From Caecitellus pseudoparvulus (Eukaryota; Bigyra: Bicosoecida): 64,000 nt of DNA. Location of the stretch: NCBI GenBank assembly GCA_965644315.1, contig CBFFRQ010000008.1:1-64000 (forward strand). Direction: 5' to 3'. The translations under genes and the position numbers were made by a program. Positions 51,895 to 61,598 of this stretch are shown here, one piece after another. The notes below the pieces were generated by a model, which was given only the letters and a program-made list of their open reading frames with translations, did no database searches and had not been told where the DNA came from. The number at the start of each line of letters is the position of its first letter. Position 1 is the stretch's first letter.

Positions 51895-53789
51895 CATGCC
51901 ACCTCCACGCCCAGCTCCAGCGCCAGTGCCTCCGCGTCAACCCTCGCATACCCGTCCTCTGCCGTACCCACCGGCGCCCTGCCCAGCTCCTGCAACACCT
52001 CCTGCAGGGCCTGCTTGGCACCTGCACGATCAGAAGTCGCAAGGCGGGCCTTCGCCAGCCAGTACCCATTCAGAGGCCACACACGCCGTGTGAGCAGGGC
52101 ACGGCAGGGCTCCCCTGCGCTTTGCTCCCACTGCGTATCGCCCAGCACGCGCTGTCCGAAACGCAGCACGCTGCCCAGGTCACGCAGTGGAGGGGGCGCG
52201 TCAGCTGCCCGGGACAGCCACCCCAGTGCCTCGGCGGCGGTGGCTTCAGGCAGGGCGCCGTACAGAGCCGCCGCGCCGCTGCGCTCCACCCAGCTGAGGC
52301 TTGCCAGAGCATGAGCCCACCGGCCCAGCATGTGGTAGGCCTCTGGGTCCCGAGGGGGGGAACTTGGCACCGCCATGCCGGGCGTCCAGACCTCTTCCCC
52401 CCCCGCCTGGATGGCATCCACCAGGTGCTGCTTAAAACGCGGCGCGAACTGCACCACCGCCCCCTGCCCGTCCAACGTCGCCAACTGGTTCCCAATCAGC
52501 GCCGCCATCTTGTGCCCCAGCGCATGGCGCCCCGCAGCACTGGCCAGCGCAGCGTCCGCAGCCACTTGTCCCCGTGTCAGCCACTCAGTCGCCTGCACTG
52601 GCCCCAGCTCCACCGCCTCCGCGCCTGGAACAGGCGGGCACTCGCCCTCAGGCACCGGCCCGATCCAGCTACAAGCCAACAGTGCAGCCACATCTGCATC
52701 ACCCATGCCTCGAGGTGTGTGCTGTAGCAGTGGCGTGGCCAGTGCAGCTCCCAGCAGGGCAGGCGGCACCGGCGACGCGACAGAGTCTCGCGGCACGCCC
52801 CACTTGGTCAGCTCAGCGCCATCACACACCACCCTGCGGAAGCACACGCGCGCCAGTGCTGCATGCAGGTCCGCGATGCCAGGAGCTGCGGGGTCCAGCA
52901 CACGCAGCGCCACCTCACACGCCTGACGTGCCTCGCCTGCGTGGTTGGCCGCCCCCAGCACATCCACCACCTGCACCGCCTCCATCACTCGCACGCTTTG
53001 AATCGGGGCCCCTGCAGCTGCCCCACCTCCCCCTTCAGCACTCGGCGCCGTCACCCGCGATGCGTCAGGCGAGGGGCTCCGTGGGGGGCTGCTTGTGGTG
53101 GTGGCCTGGGCGGCGGGCGCCGCCTCCACGCCACTCGCTCCAACGCCCGAGAGTGCCTCTTCCGGGGTACTCGGGACAGCGGCAAGGCGGTTCGCGTCAG
53201 AGTCTGTACTTTCCACGCAAGGGGTGCCTCGCGGCCCTGTTGGGCGGTGTGTGAACAGAGCCCTGGCCGCGCTAAGAGCGCCCACGCCGCTCACAGACAG
53301 CACGACGGTGGCCAGAACCAGGCAGGCATTGCGCGGCAGGGCCACAGAGAATTTGACTGTGCCGCCCACTTCTGTGCTCAAGGCTTCGTAGCCCACGAAG
53401 GAGCTCATCAACGCCAGCCCTCCGAGCATGAGCACGGCAAACGCTGCGTCTGGCGCCAGCCCGACGACTTGCTCGCCAGCACCAGCGCCTGGCGTGTGGG
53501 GGCCGCTGGATCCCCGGGAGCAGCAGGACACGCCCGACTGGAAGTGCACATCAGGGCATATGATGCAGCCACTGCGCTTGGAAAAGGTGGGCCCTTGAGG
53601 CATGGGCTGCGGAGCGGATGAAGCCTCGGCAGCTGGCGTGGTGGCAGCAGATTCCGCACTCTCGAAGGCCACAATGCGAGCCTGCAAGGACTGGATGCGC
53701 TGCTGCACAGCGGAGTTCAGAGCTTCCAGCTCGTCAAATGAAGTCTCATCTTCAAAGTCTGCAGTCACCCCTTTTGTTGGGGAAGCCAT
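51894..53789 (-). CDS. RMD/FAM82-like protein with TPR-type helices and two membrane segments
   Basis: A single exon encodes 631 residues from ATG 53789 (MASPTKGV). A short coiled coil (FDELEALNSAVQQRIQSLQARI) is followed by a small Cys-rich segment (CIICPDVHF...CC). Two hydrophobic stretches, AAFAVLMLGGLALMSSFVGY and ACLVLATVVLSVSGVGALSA, are probable membrane anchors. The C-terminal half resembles the regulator-of-microtubule-dynamics family: HKMAALIGNQLATLDGQ, FKQHLVDAIQAG, YHMLGRWAHALASLSWVER, and ALGWLSRAADAPPPLRDLG. In animals RMDN proteins sit on mitochondria or ER and support contacts and microtubule behaviour. The membrane-plus-TPR layout fits, but the family call rests on a handful of conserved positions. 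Confidence 0.65.
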   Translation of the reverse strand: MASPTKGVTADFEDETSFDELEALNSAVQQRIQSLQARIVAFESAESAATTPAAEASSAPQPMPQGPTFSKRSGCIICPDVHFQSGVSCCSRGSSGPHTPGAGAGEQVVGLAPDAAFAVLMLGGLALMSSFVGYEALSTEVGGTVKFSVALPRNACLVLATVVLSVSGVGALSAARALFTHRPTGPRGTPCVESTDSDANRLAAVPSTPEEALSGVGASGVEAAPAAQATTTSSPPRSPSPDASRVTAPSAEGGGGAAAGAPIQSVRVMEAVQVVDVLGAANHAGEARQACEVALRVLDPAAPGIADLHAALARVCFRRVVCDGAELTKWGVPRDSVASPVPPALLGAALATPLLQHTPRGMGDADVAALLACSWIGPVPEGECPPVPGAEAVELGPVQATEWLTRGQVAADAALASAAGRHALGHKMAALIGNQLATLDGQGAVVQFAPRFKQHLVDAIQAGGEEVWTPGMAVPSSPPRDPEAYHMLGRWAHALASLSWVERSGAAALYGALPEATAAEALGWLSRAADAPPPLRDLGSVLRFGQRVLGDTQWEQSAGEPCRALLTRRVWPLNGYWLAKARLATSDRAGAKQALQEVLQELGRAPVGTAEDGYARVDAEALALELGVEVA

Positions 53790-54092
53790 CGCGGGTGCCC
53801 CTCGTCGAATGGCGAACGAAGCACCCTCAGCTCGCAGCAATGCCCCAACTACTGCTCAGCTGATGAAAACTGAGGACAGCAACGACCCTCTCCGAATTGA
53901 ATATTCCAAAGAATTCCTTCGCGGTGCACTATGCAAGCACATGTTGATTGTTGCTGCCTCAAGCAGTCTGTGCCGCGGTGGCAAATTCTCCTCATCATCA
54001 CACGCTGACTTCCTGCCAACCTCCTCAAATCTAACCAATCTGCTGCAAGCCCATCGATGTGAGTGGACCTCGGCCAACCTAGTTGGCACGTG

Positions 54093-54962
54093 ATGAGCGC
54101 CTTGCCCGCCGGCAGCTGCAGCGCACCGCCACGTCGCCTCCAACAACGCTCAACGCAGGCTCAAGCTCATCAGAACCCTTTCACTGCGCCTGTCCACATG
54201 GCGACTGCACATACACCGACAGGGATCGGCGCGCAGCTGAAGCCTTTTGGCAGCATCATGACAGCGAAGGAGTTTCGAGACCAGCGCAACGCGCGTGCGG
54301 CTGCTGCACTGCAGCAGCCGACGAGCACGCTGCAAAGCACGACTGGCGCGCACAAAACCAAGCCTCAGACCTCAGGAACAGTAGGAGGAGTGCATCGAGT
54401 TGGCGCCAACCTTCCGACCAGCCACTGTCTTGTAAGCGCCCTGGGTAAAGCCAAGGCTGGCTTTGCAACGCAGCAAGTCAACGCAAACGCCGTTGCCACG
54501 CTGCGGATGCAAGACGTGCAACCCGCTGCGACAGAGGGGCGACAGCACTCCCTCTTGCAAGACATGGACGAAATGTCACCTTCCTCACCGTCAACTCCGT
54601 CGGGCAGTCTGGGGACAGAGTCCCAGCCCACACCCGACACTGTGCTAGCTCACGGCACGCCTCAAACCAACTGCACTGCAGCAAGCGGGGAGGTACCTGC
54701 CGCTGAGCTCGCTACCAGTCCCGTGTCCGTCGCAGCCTCCTCTGCGGACTTGGCCCGCAGCATGGGCCTGGTGTCCCCGATCACCAATCGCCTGCAGTTC
54801 AACTCTCCTCGCACGCAGCACGTTGCCCAAATGCGGCTGGCGCGCGCCCGCACAGCCCCGAACCCAACTCTCAAACACGAGCCCGTGCGAGCACCAGCAT
54901 CATCCTTCAAGCGCTGGTTCCTGTGGCTGCCCTGCTGCAGCCGCCGTAGAAAGGAAAACTAA
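54093..54962 (+). CDS. Hypothetical protein with C-terminal CC-basic tail
   Basis: About 289 residues from ATG 54093; ATG 54198 (MATAHTPTG) is an alternative start. The protein is mostly disordered (Ser/Thr/Ala/Gln/Pro-rich) with no recognised domain. Notable parts are MTAKEFRDQRNARAAAALQQ, a short helix, and the segment SMGLVSPITNRLQFNSPRT, which contains possible proline-directed phosphorylation sites. It ends FKRWFLWLPCCSRRRKEN: an aromatic/hydrophobic patch, two cysteines and a basic tail, a layout typical of palmitoylated, membrane-attached C-termini. It shares a 303-bp divergent promoter with the RMD-like gene. The stop overlaps an AATGCATT palindrome. Confidence 0.6.
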   Translation: MSALPAGSCSAPPRRLQQRSTQAQAHQNPFTAPVHMATAHTPTGIGAQLKPFGSIMTAKEFRDQRNARAAAALQQPTSTLQSTTGAHKTKPQTSGTVGGVHRVGANLPTSHCLVSALGKAKAGFATQQVNANAVATLRMQDVQPAATEGRQHSLLQDMDEMSPSSPSTPSGSLGTESQPTPDTVLAHGTPQTNCTAASGEVPAAELATSPVSVAASSADLARSMGLVSPITNRLQFNSPRTQHVAQMRLARARTAPNPTLKHEPVRAPASSFKRWFLWLPCCSRRRKEN

Positions 54963-54968
54963 TGCATT
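54961..54968. terminator. AATGCATT palindrome between convergent genes (54093 gene/FAIM)
   Basis: The octamer overlaps the TAA stop of the plus-strand gene and lies 40 bp beyond the FAIM stop on the minus strand. It is the same motif as at 51887 and close to that at 45751. Confidence 0.35.
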
Positions 54969-55007
54969 GCAGACTCCAGGCATACGGTGAGCGCAGCGTC
55001 ACAGCCC

Positions 55008-56000
55008 CTACCTTGCCGCGCCCTTCCCTCTTGCCACAGGGGCTGTGATGGGCACCACGACGAACTCCTTGCCTGTGGCGCAGCGGTGTGCAGAGGCTAT
55101 TGGGTGCAGAGCGCAAGGCATGCAGCGGGCGCACGGCAGCACGCACCGTCTGGGTCCAGCGTGAGCGTGGCGGTGGAGCCGCCTTTGGACCCCGGTGTCA
55201 CTTCAATGCATGCGTCCACCCCATGCGGCAGGGTAAACCGATACGCCGCCCCAGGCTTGTCGCCCTCCAGGAAGTCCGCCATCAGCTCGCCGTTCTCCAA
55301 GGACAGCATGCGGTCGTCCACCCACACCTCTAGGCTGCTGTGGTCAAACTCCACCAGATGCCGCACGGGCGGGCCACTGCCCTCGTCCTTCCCTTCGGAC
55401 TTGCCTTCGCCGTGGCCAGCAGAGTCGCGTGCCGCGCTTGCAGGCAACACAGTTGGCGGCAAGTCCCACACCGTCATATCCACAGCCCGGCCTGTCCCCG
55501 CCCCGACGCTCTTGTTGTTGATGTACAAAGTGTACTTCAGCCCGATCACACCTGAGACGCAGTCGGCCGCGGCAAGCGGTGAGCTGGCTCATGCAACACT
55601 CGCCTGCCTGCCAACGCACCATCGGCCTGGATGACCACCTTGCCCACAGAGCGGGCCGAGTCGCCAAACTCAAAGGACACTTCTCCAATGAGCTCATACT
55701 TCCATCCCGAGTGAAAGATCCGCTCTCCGTCCAGCCAGAGAGTCTGCGGTCCGCAGCAAAGGCGTGGTGGTTCGATTTCCGCACTGCTTCGTGACAAGCA
55801 AGCCCTGCTGCTGCCCACGCACCTGCCGCCCAGTCAGGGAATTGTGATGAAAAGCAACTTCACACCTGTGCAATGGGTTTGAGAAGGGGGGTATATAGAG
55901 CGCAAACGGTCCGTCTACCGCGCCAGGTCACACACTTCTTGCCGCTCACGGGCACCTTCCACACTTGCGTCGCAAGCTGCCCACCGCTTTGGGCCGCCAT
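55008..56000 (-). CDS. FAIM: FAIM1-like protein (Fas apoptotic inhibitory molecule family)
   Basis: Five exons (56000-55936, 55865-55823, 55743-55620, 55551-55147, 55072-55008) encode 233 residues; introns are 70, 79, 68 and 74 bp. Joining them restores the family pattern: VWKVPVSGKKCEVAFHHNSLTGRQ, TLWLDGERIFHSGWKYELIGEVSFEFG, KVVIQADGVIGLKYTLYINNKSV, then LEVWVDDRMLSLENGELMADFLEG and TLTLDPDGKEF. The fold is two non-interacting beta-sandwich domains. There is an acidic/Gly insertion of about 30 residues between the halves compared with the 179-residue human protein. FAIM1 protects animal cells from apoptosis and counters protein aggregation; homologues occur in several unicellular eukaryotes lacking death receptors, so a proteostasis role is more plausible here. 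Confidence 0.9.
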
Positions 56001-56413
56001 GAGCCACACACAAATGACTGACACAGTAGCACTGCCGTGACCTATAACAAACCTCCATTTGCGGTATCTGAGTTCGATTTTCTACCACGGAACCTCAAGT
56101 GTCGGCGCTCAAGCACTGCAACGATGGAGCCAAAGCGTCACACGCAAAGTGCGAAAAGAGGAGGGGCAGAATCCATTCTCAAACACAGTGAAGGTGCACA
56201 CCTCGCCTAATATCATGAGCACTCGCAGGCTGGTGTAGTCCAGAGGGTGCTGTCTTCGTTCCGAAACCCCGTTCGCTAAGCGGTTCAAGTCTACGCGATA
56301 CAAGCCACGCGCCCCGAAAGGGCACAGCCCAGGTCGCCACCTCAGCACAACCACAATGAACAAAGTCACACACCCCCATTGATTGTACGTGTGTGTGGCT
56401 CACAGTTTGGCCT
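56001..56413. other. Intergenic: FAIM promoter and 3' flank of lipid kinase gene
   Basis: A 413-bp region more AT-rich than its neighbours. I looked for a tRNA in 56200-56360 (a GGTTCAAGTC string on the plus strand), but the stems do not pair. No feature is supported. Confidence 0.5.
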
Positions 56414-57376
56414 TTACAGGCCCATGGCAGCCAGCACAGCAGCTGTCGCGATGGGGACTCGCACGTTGTCATCGCGCAGCATGAACAGCAAAAACCCCTG
56501 CCACGACCCTGCCCCGCCCTCACATGCAGTGGTAGGAGACGCCTCCACCTCAATCGCTTCCGCCAGTGCGGCGGCCAGCCCAGCGACAGCGGCGACACCA
56601 CAGACGCTTGCAGGCGGCCACGCCAAGCCCCTACCTGCTGCAAGCGCCGCAGCCACGCCCTCCTGCACTGCCACCAGCTCAGAGCCGCTCCAGCCACTGA
56701 TCCAAGCGTGGCTGCTGGCGGTTTCTTCGGCTGTCGCGGGCTGCTGGGCGAGCAGGGTCAAGTATGCCGCCAGTGAAGCAGTGACGGCCATCGCACAGGC
56801 GGCCGAGCCGATGACACTCTTCTCACGCCACAAGCTTACTGCGCCCAGGCCAGGAATGGAGACTTCCATGTGCTTTGACGCCTCGCCTTCCTTTCGGGAA
56901 CAGTGTGGCTTCAGCAGGATGCCTGCAGCACTGGCCACCGGGTCCCCAAGGGAAATGGCCAGGATGCTCATGACGGTGACGGGCATCGAAGCCACGCTCG
57001 CGACCAGGCCGCACCCGACGAGAAAGTAAGCGGCACCAGGCAGCTGGTCCTTCTCGTGATCCCGCATGATGCCGGAGAAGGCTTCCAAGAACGCCCGCTG
57101 CACCCATGGATACCGCAGGCGAGCGGCGTGCAGAGCCATGAAGCCAGCGGCCGAGCCCAGCAGCAACAAGCTGGCAAGTCGAAGAGGAAATCCAAGCTCC
57201 AACACCGCGACAAAGAGGATTCCTGTACCAGCATGTTGGACCTTGCGGTTCAGGTGCAAGCTCGTCCGTGTGTTCTGCTGCTTCGCCGCGCTCTTGGAGG
57301 ACCCCAGCGCCCACTGTAACGCAATCGAAACTCCTACTGCGACTGCCACCAAAGCTGCAGACGGCACAGAATCCAT
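56414..57376 (-). CDS. DGK1/SEC59-type CTP-dependent lipid kinase
   Basis: A single exon encodes 320 residues from ATG 57376. Hydrophobic segments are spread through the protein, about eight possible membrane helices. The signature of the dolichol kinase/CTP-dependent diacylglycerol kinase family is present: RKVQHAGTGIL (about 42-52), FLEAFSGIMRDHEKDQLPGAAYFLVGCGLV (charged loop between helices), and ILAISLGDPVASAAGI, whose GD-x2-A motif corresponds to the CTP-binding part of this family and of phosphatidate cytidylyltransferases. The family phosphorylates diacylglycerol or dolichol in the ER using CTP. The R-x-H-E loop fits DGK1-like enzymes better than SEC59, which is usually longer. Substrate remains open. 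Confidence 0.8.
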   Translation of the reverse strand: MDSVPSAALVAVAVGVSIALQWALGSSKSAAKQQNTRTSLHLNRKVQHAGTGILFVAVLELGFPLRLASLLLLGSAAGFMALHAARLRYPWVQRAFLEAFSGIMRDHEKDQLPGAAYFLVGCGLVASVASMPVTVMSILAISLGDPVASAAGILLKPHCSRKEGEASKHMEVSIPGLGAVSLWREKSVIGSAACAMAVTASLAAYLTLLAQQPATAEETASSHAWISGWSGSELVAVQEGVAAALAAGRGLAWPPASVCGVAAVAGLAAALAEAIEVEASPTTACEGGAGSWQGFLLFMLRDDNVRVPIATAAVLAAMGL

Positions 57377-57632
57377 GGTGAGCACTGTTTGAAAGTACGC
57401 TTGGTATGTTGAACCGTTCAAGTGGATTGGGGATGTGGAATGTGTCGCCCTGGCCATCTCAGCAAGGCTGGCCTTGCCTGGGTGTGGCTCGCGCTTGGCA
57501 ACTCGCACGTTTTCTCAAGCGAAGCGGGCTGTCGCGAGCTGCAAGCCAAAGGGAACCACCCTACACAGCAAGTTGCCCCCAGGCAGCCGTAAGAGGTGCC
57601 AAGTTGGCACGAGATTGACCCCGCATGTTGCA

Positions 57633-58358
57633 TCACTGCTGCCCCTGAGCTGACCCAGCTGTGGCAGCCTCAGCTGGCCCAGACTCCTGCGCCGCCTCGT
57701 GCACTGAACAATCGCCCAGCATCCCGGACTCCACCAACTGCCAAGCCTCTAACTCTACGCACTTGAACTGGGCACTGGAGCTCAGCTGGGGACTGTTGAA
57801 CGTTGCGCACGGCCCCGACGTGCCACGCAACAGCTCAGCGTCCAGAGCCCAGGCGAACGAACCACCCGCCCCCATGCCCACTGATGTGAATGACCCGCGG
57901 GTGTTCACCGACTGGAAGTACCTGTTGCCGCCAGACCAGCGGAACACACGAATTGAAGCGCTACCATGCTTGCATGTGAAAACCCGTCGCCCGGAGCCCG
58001 TGGAAGCGTCTTGGCCAGACTCTGCAGTACTTGGCTCGCTCGTTGAATGGAATACGAGACTCTGCGTGTTTCCGTAAAAGTGTGCCGAGTGGCGCCAGGC
58101 CTCTCCCGCAACGCCACCAAACACAGCACCGCCTGAGTCCTTCAGCAAGATAATGGTTCGCTCCGCATCAGAAACCTTGCTCAAGAGGGTCTCCAAATCT
58201 GCACCATCTCGTGACAGCCGAAACTTCAACGCCCAGTCCATCCGCCTGGGCAGGCAGAGCGGCTTGGCCTTCGAGCGTGCCGTGAAACGAGCATGAAACG
58301 CCAACGCACCTGCAGGCCTTCGGCAGCGCACCTTGCAGAGCACAAGCGCCATCTGCAT
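57633..58358 (-). CDS. TLDc-domain protein
   Basis: The frame from ATG 58358 gives 241 residues. The TLDc fold is clear: MDWALKFRLSRDGADLETLLSKV, TIILLKDSGGAVFGGVAGEAW, HFYGNTQSLVF, IRVFRWSGGNRYFQSVN, GMGAGGSFAWALDAELLRGTSGPCATFNSPQL and FKCVELEAWQLV. TLDc proteins (OXR1, NCOA7, TBC1D24 relatives) bind V-ATPase and protect against oxidative stress. An upstream frame (58491-58340, MGIEQSGLAGKED...) may be an N-terminal exon, but no splice with the right phase and a believable intron length was found, so the start is uncertain. The C-terminal about 35 residues after the domain are Ala/Gln/Gly-rich. Confidence 0.82.
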   Translation of the reverse strand: MQMALVLCKVRCRRPAGALAFHARFTARSKAKPLCLPRRMDWALKFRLSRDGADLETLLSKVSDAERTIILLKDSGGAVFGGVAGEAWRHSAHFYGNTQSLVFHSTSEPSTAESGQDASTGSGRRVFTCKHGSASIRVFRWSGGNRYFQSVNTRGSFTSVGMGAGGSFAWALDAELLRGTSGPCATFNSPQLSSSAQFKCVELEAWQLVESGMLGDCSVHEAAQESGPAEAATAGSAQGQQ

Positions 58359-59029
58359 CCAGAATACCACTTTGTTCACTCAAGGTTGGTGCGTACATAT
58401 TTAACTCCCCTGAGGGTGCCTCAGGACCGCACGCATCTGCCTGCAAGGAGCTGTCCTCCTTGCCTGCCAGCCCAGACTGCTCTATGCCCATGATTGACTG
58501 CTGCGCAGCCCAACCAGCGTTGATACAGGCAGCAGATGTCGCCTTGCACCTTGTTACCCTGGCTCCAAGCCTTGCCTAGCATGCACCTGCCCGACTGCTG
58601 CACTTGGCACAATAGGAGCTCAGCGCAAGTCTGCAACGTGCCCGGCCAAACCTTGCGATGAGAAGCGTGCAAATAAAAAGAAAGACGGCTATACAGGGTT
58701 ATCTGGCAGAGCTCTTATACAATTTGCGCCCGCACCGCCTCGGCACCAAGAGGCCTGCAGTGGCCAATCAAGGTACCTTCACAGCCCCCCTGACAAAGAC
58801 ATCCAGCGCATGATCGCCCACCATGAATCTCGAGCAGGCTCAAAACTGCTGGAGACCTCGCATGGCAAAGGCAACAGCTCCCCAAGCACCCTCAAGAGGA
58901 GAGGTGGCCGAAACCTGAACGAATCGCAAAAACCTCCTGCACCTGCCAATGACATCCCTTGCATCATTGCGCTTCACGGCAGCACGCATCAAGGCTGAAA
59001 CCCGGCCAGGCTACCCTCTCTAGGTCACG
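58359..59029. promoter_or_regulatory. Divergent intergenic region, TLDc/helical-protein genes
   Basis: About 670 bp separate the divergent starts. It includes a possible N-terminal exon of the TLDc gene at 58340-58491. An AT-rich stretch near 58670-58730 has a TATA-like TATACAGG. Nothing else can be supported. Confidence 0.4.
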
Positions 59030-61598
59030 ATGGCTTCCGGTGCAGCGGAAGTGCGGGCCAGGCGCACTCTCCGTGCAGCACTCTCAGCGCCTCAGTCCCC
59101 TGAACAGGTGGACCGGGCACTGCACACGCTAAGCGAGCTTCCATGTGTTAAAGAAGACACCATGGAAGTGCTCATGCAAGCTGGGAGAAGCGCACACTTG
59201 TCTTCTGCCCAGTGTGATGAGGTAGTGCTCCTGGCAACGCAGCATTGCCCTGCTGCAGTGCAGAACATGCTTGCCGCTGGAGAGACTGATGCAGCCATCC
59301 AACTCTTGGAGTAAGTCCACGAACACACCCCAAGCTTGAGCACTGACGAATCAGGAATGCTTGAATGCTTCCTGCAGGCAAGCTTCGCTCTCTGTGGGGT
59401 GCGGACAAGCAACAGCGTGGATGGCAGCCGCCCTCGGAGTTGCCAATTTGCCAGGCGCGTCAACCACAGCAGCTGAGCAAGCCACAGCAAGTTTTATCCA
59501 ATGCGCTGCAAAAGCAGTCAACGGCGTCCTTTCGCACCAGCTCATTCCCTCTGCCATTCAAGTTCTGCAGAAAAATGACCTACCAGCCGTGGAGCTGGCG
59601 CGGCAGCTTGAAGCGAGAGGCGTGGTATCCCTACTCCCCCAGCTGCTCAACGTCCCGCGTGCCATTTCAGCCGTCATAGTGGGAGCCCTCGAGCGCTCTG
59701 ACGCGGACCTTGTGCAGATCCTTCGCAGAGCAGCAGCGGTGTGTGGCCATGCACTGCTGCAGGGCTCCGAGCTTGCTGAGGAAGGTGGACACGTGGCTTG
59801 GCTTGCCGCAGCAGAGCACACCCTGGAACACAGGCGAGAGATAGCGGCACCCATTTGGTTGCCAATCCTCATACAGTTATGCAGTCGCGTTGCAGAACCA
59901 GTTGCGACTCGCTGCCGTGCATTGAAGGCTGCTGGGATCTCAGTGCAAATCATGCTACGTGAGCATGGCCGAACTCAGGACGAAGAGCTGTTGGAAGCAT
60001 GCAACTGCATTGCGCAGCACGCTTGTGTGGACTTGGCCTCTGGGCCAGCTTCTCTGCAGGCTGCCGCCCGCTGTACCCTCTCGCGGCTTTGCGAGTTCGT
60101 ACCACCACCGGCTTGTCTTGAGTCAACGCTGCTGCGTGTGATGCAGGCACCTGGCCCGGCACCCATGGCGTGCTTGTGCGATGTGCTGGCGAGCAAGCGT
60201 ATACATGAGTGGATGCGGCCTGCGTTACACATGACACTGCAGCAGATGCTGCGGGTGTGGGAGGGAGACGATCACCAATACCCCTGCTTACTCGCGTTGG
60301 CAGCAGCGACGTGCGAAATCCCTGGCATGGAAGGCGCTACGCGCGCGCTTTTCGAGGTAGCGACTGAGACTTCCAGCTGCATTTCGCCGAGCGATGCGGC
60401 TTTGCTGGCGGCAGCCATTGCTAAGGGCGGCAGCGAAGGAAAAGCTGTGGCGACGCGATGCGGTCAGGGTCGAGAAGGTAAACGTCTTCAGGCCTGGCTC
60501 CAAGAACTGCTACAGAAGCCACCGAAACATGTCCGGCAAGGGGAAGACTGTGTGTGGGCTGCCCTTGACCTTGCGTTCAACTGCAGTCCGGTGGAAGCTC
60601 TCGATAGCGCCACGGTGCAAGCGTGGGCAGCACGACTGGCCGCAAACTCCAGTCCAGTTGCACTGAGCATGCTCAAACAAGCCTACAGGCACCATGTAGT
60701 GGTTGACGGAGAATGGCTCCAATCCTTCATCGCTGCGGGGTGGGCAAGGTGCTCGGCATCCGACAAGCCAGCATTCGCCAGAGATGCAGCTTTCACCCTC
60801 GCCAAGCGGGAACTACCAACATGCGATGTCAGCATGGCCATGACCACAGTGGAAGGGTTTCTCAATTCCTTGGTCCAAGTACCTTGCACTTCGTTGGACC
60901 CATTCTTCATGGCTTGTGTCGGCGTGATCGAAGCCACAGTGCACCATGTGCGGACAGCATCGGACACTGCGTCAACTCACACAGCAGCAGGCAGCTCTCA
61001 ACAGACCAGGCAGGTGGACCTTGCCACTGAAGCAGCGGACGAGCTGCTGTCGAGCACTATGACAACCTTGCTAGGCCGCCCACCCTTTCAGCTGCTGCTG
61101 AACGCTCTCCTTGCAGAGCTGCAAGAGGGCATCAACCGAATCTCCCTGCGCGTTTGTGAAACCCTCGCAACCCACTCACTTCAAGCCGCGAACGCTATCC
61201 TCAAAGTGCTACACGCAGAACCACAGCCAGTATCATTTGTACGGGCACTCAGCAGCGGAGCAGTGGCTGTCGCTGCACAAGGGCACGCCAGCAAGACACA
61301 GTCCAATGCTTCCACGCACAAGGCACTCGCGACGCTCATTCACAGCGCCAAGGATGCCATTCTCAACAAGAGCCACAAAGCTCACCATGCTGCTTCCGCG
61401 CACATACTCTGCTCGGCAGTGCACAGGCGAGCGCTCCCCGTCCAAGTCTTGGCCAGCATACTCAAAGCAGCCCCCGAGCACAAGCTTCACGGACGGCCCA
61501 TGGTGCAGCTTGCAACAGCCTGTCTCCCTCACCGACAGCAAGTCCAGGTGCGCCGCCGCACATCCCGACGCCCACACAGCAAGCGCGCCAAACCTTGA
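59030..61598 (+). CDS. Large alpha-helical (HEAT-like) protein of unknown function
   Basis: Two exons (59030-59310, 59378-61598) joined over a 67-bp GTAAGT...CTGCAG intron encode 833 residues. The protein is almost wholly alpha-helical, with alternating amphipathic helices of about 15-20 residues typical of HEAT/ARM-type solenoids (for example LSHQLIPSAIQVLQKNDLPAVELARQLEARG). A loose resemblance of part of the N-terminal half to FANCI was noticed but is too weak to name the protein. The C-terminus ends in a basic cluster (RRRTSRRPHSKRAKP), possibly a nuclear localisation signal. A donor-like CAG|GTGCGC near 61570 means further exons may exist downstream. Confidence 0.65.

Noticed and set aside
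56200-56360. Possible tRNA (GGTTCAAGTC T-loop-like string)
   Set aside because: The T-stem and acceptor stem cannot be paired on either strand.
59030-61598. FANCI homologue
   Set aside because: Only general helical periodicity and a short stretch in the N-terminal half resemble FANCI; no diagnostic motif (such as the monoubiquitinated Lys region) could be found by eye.
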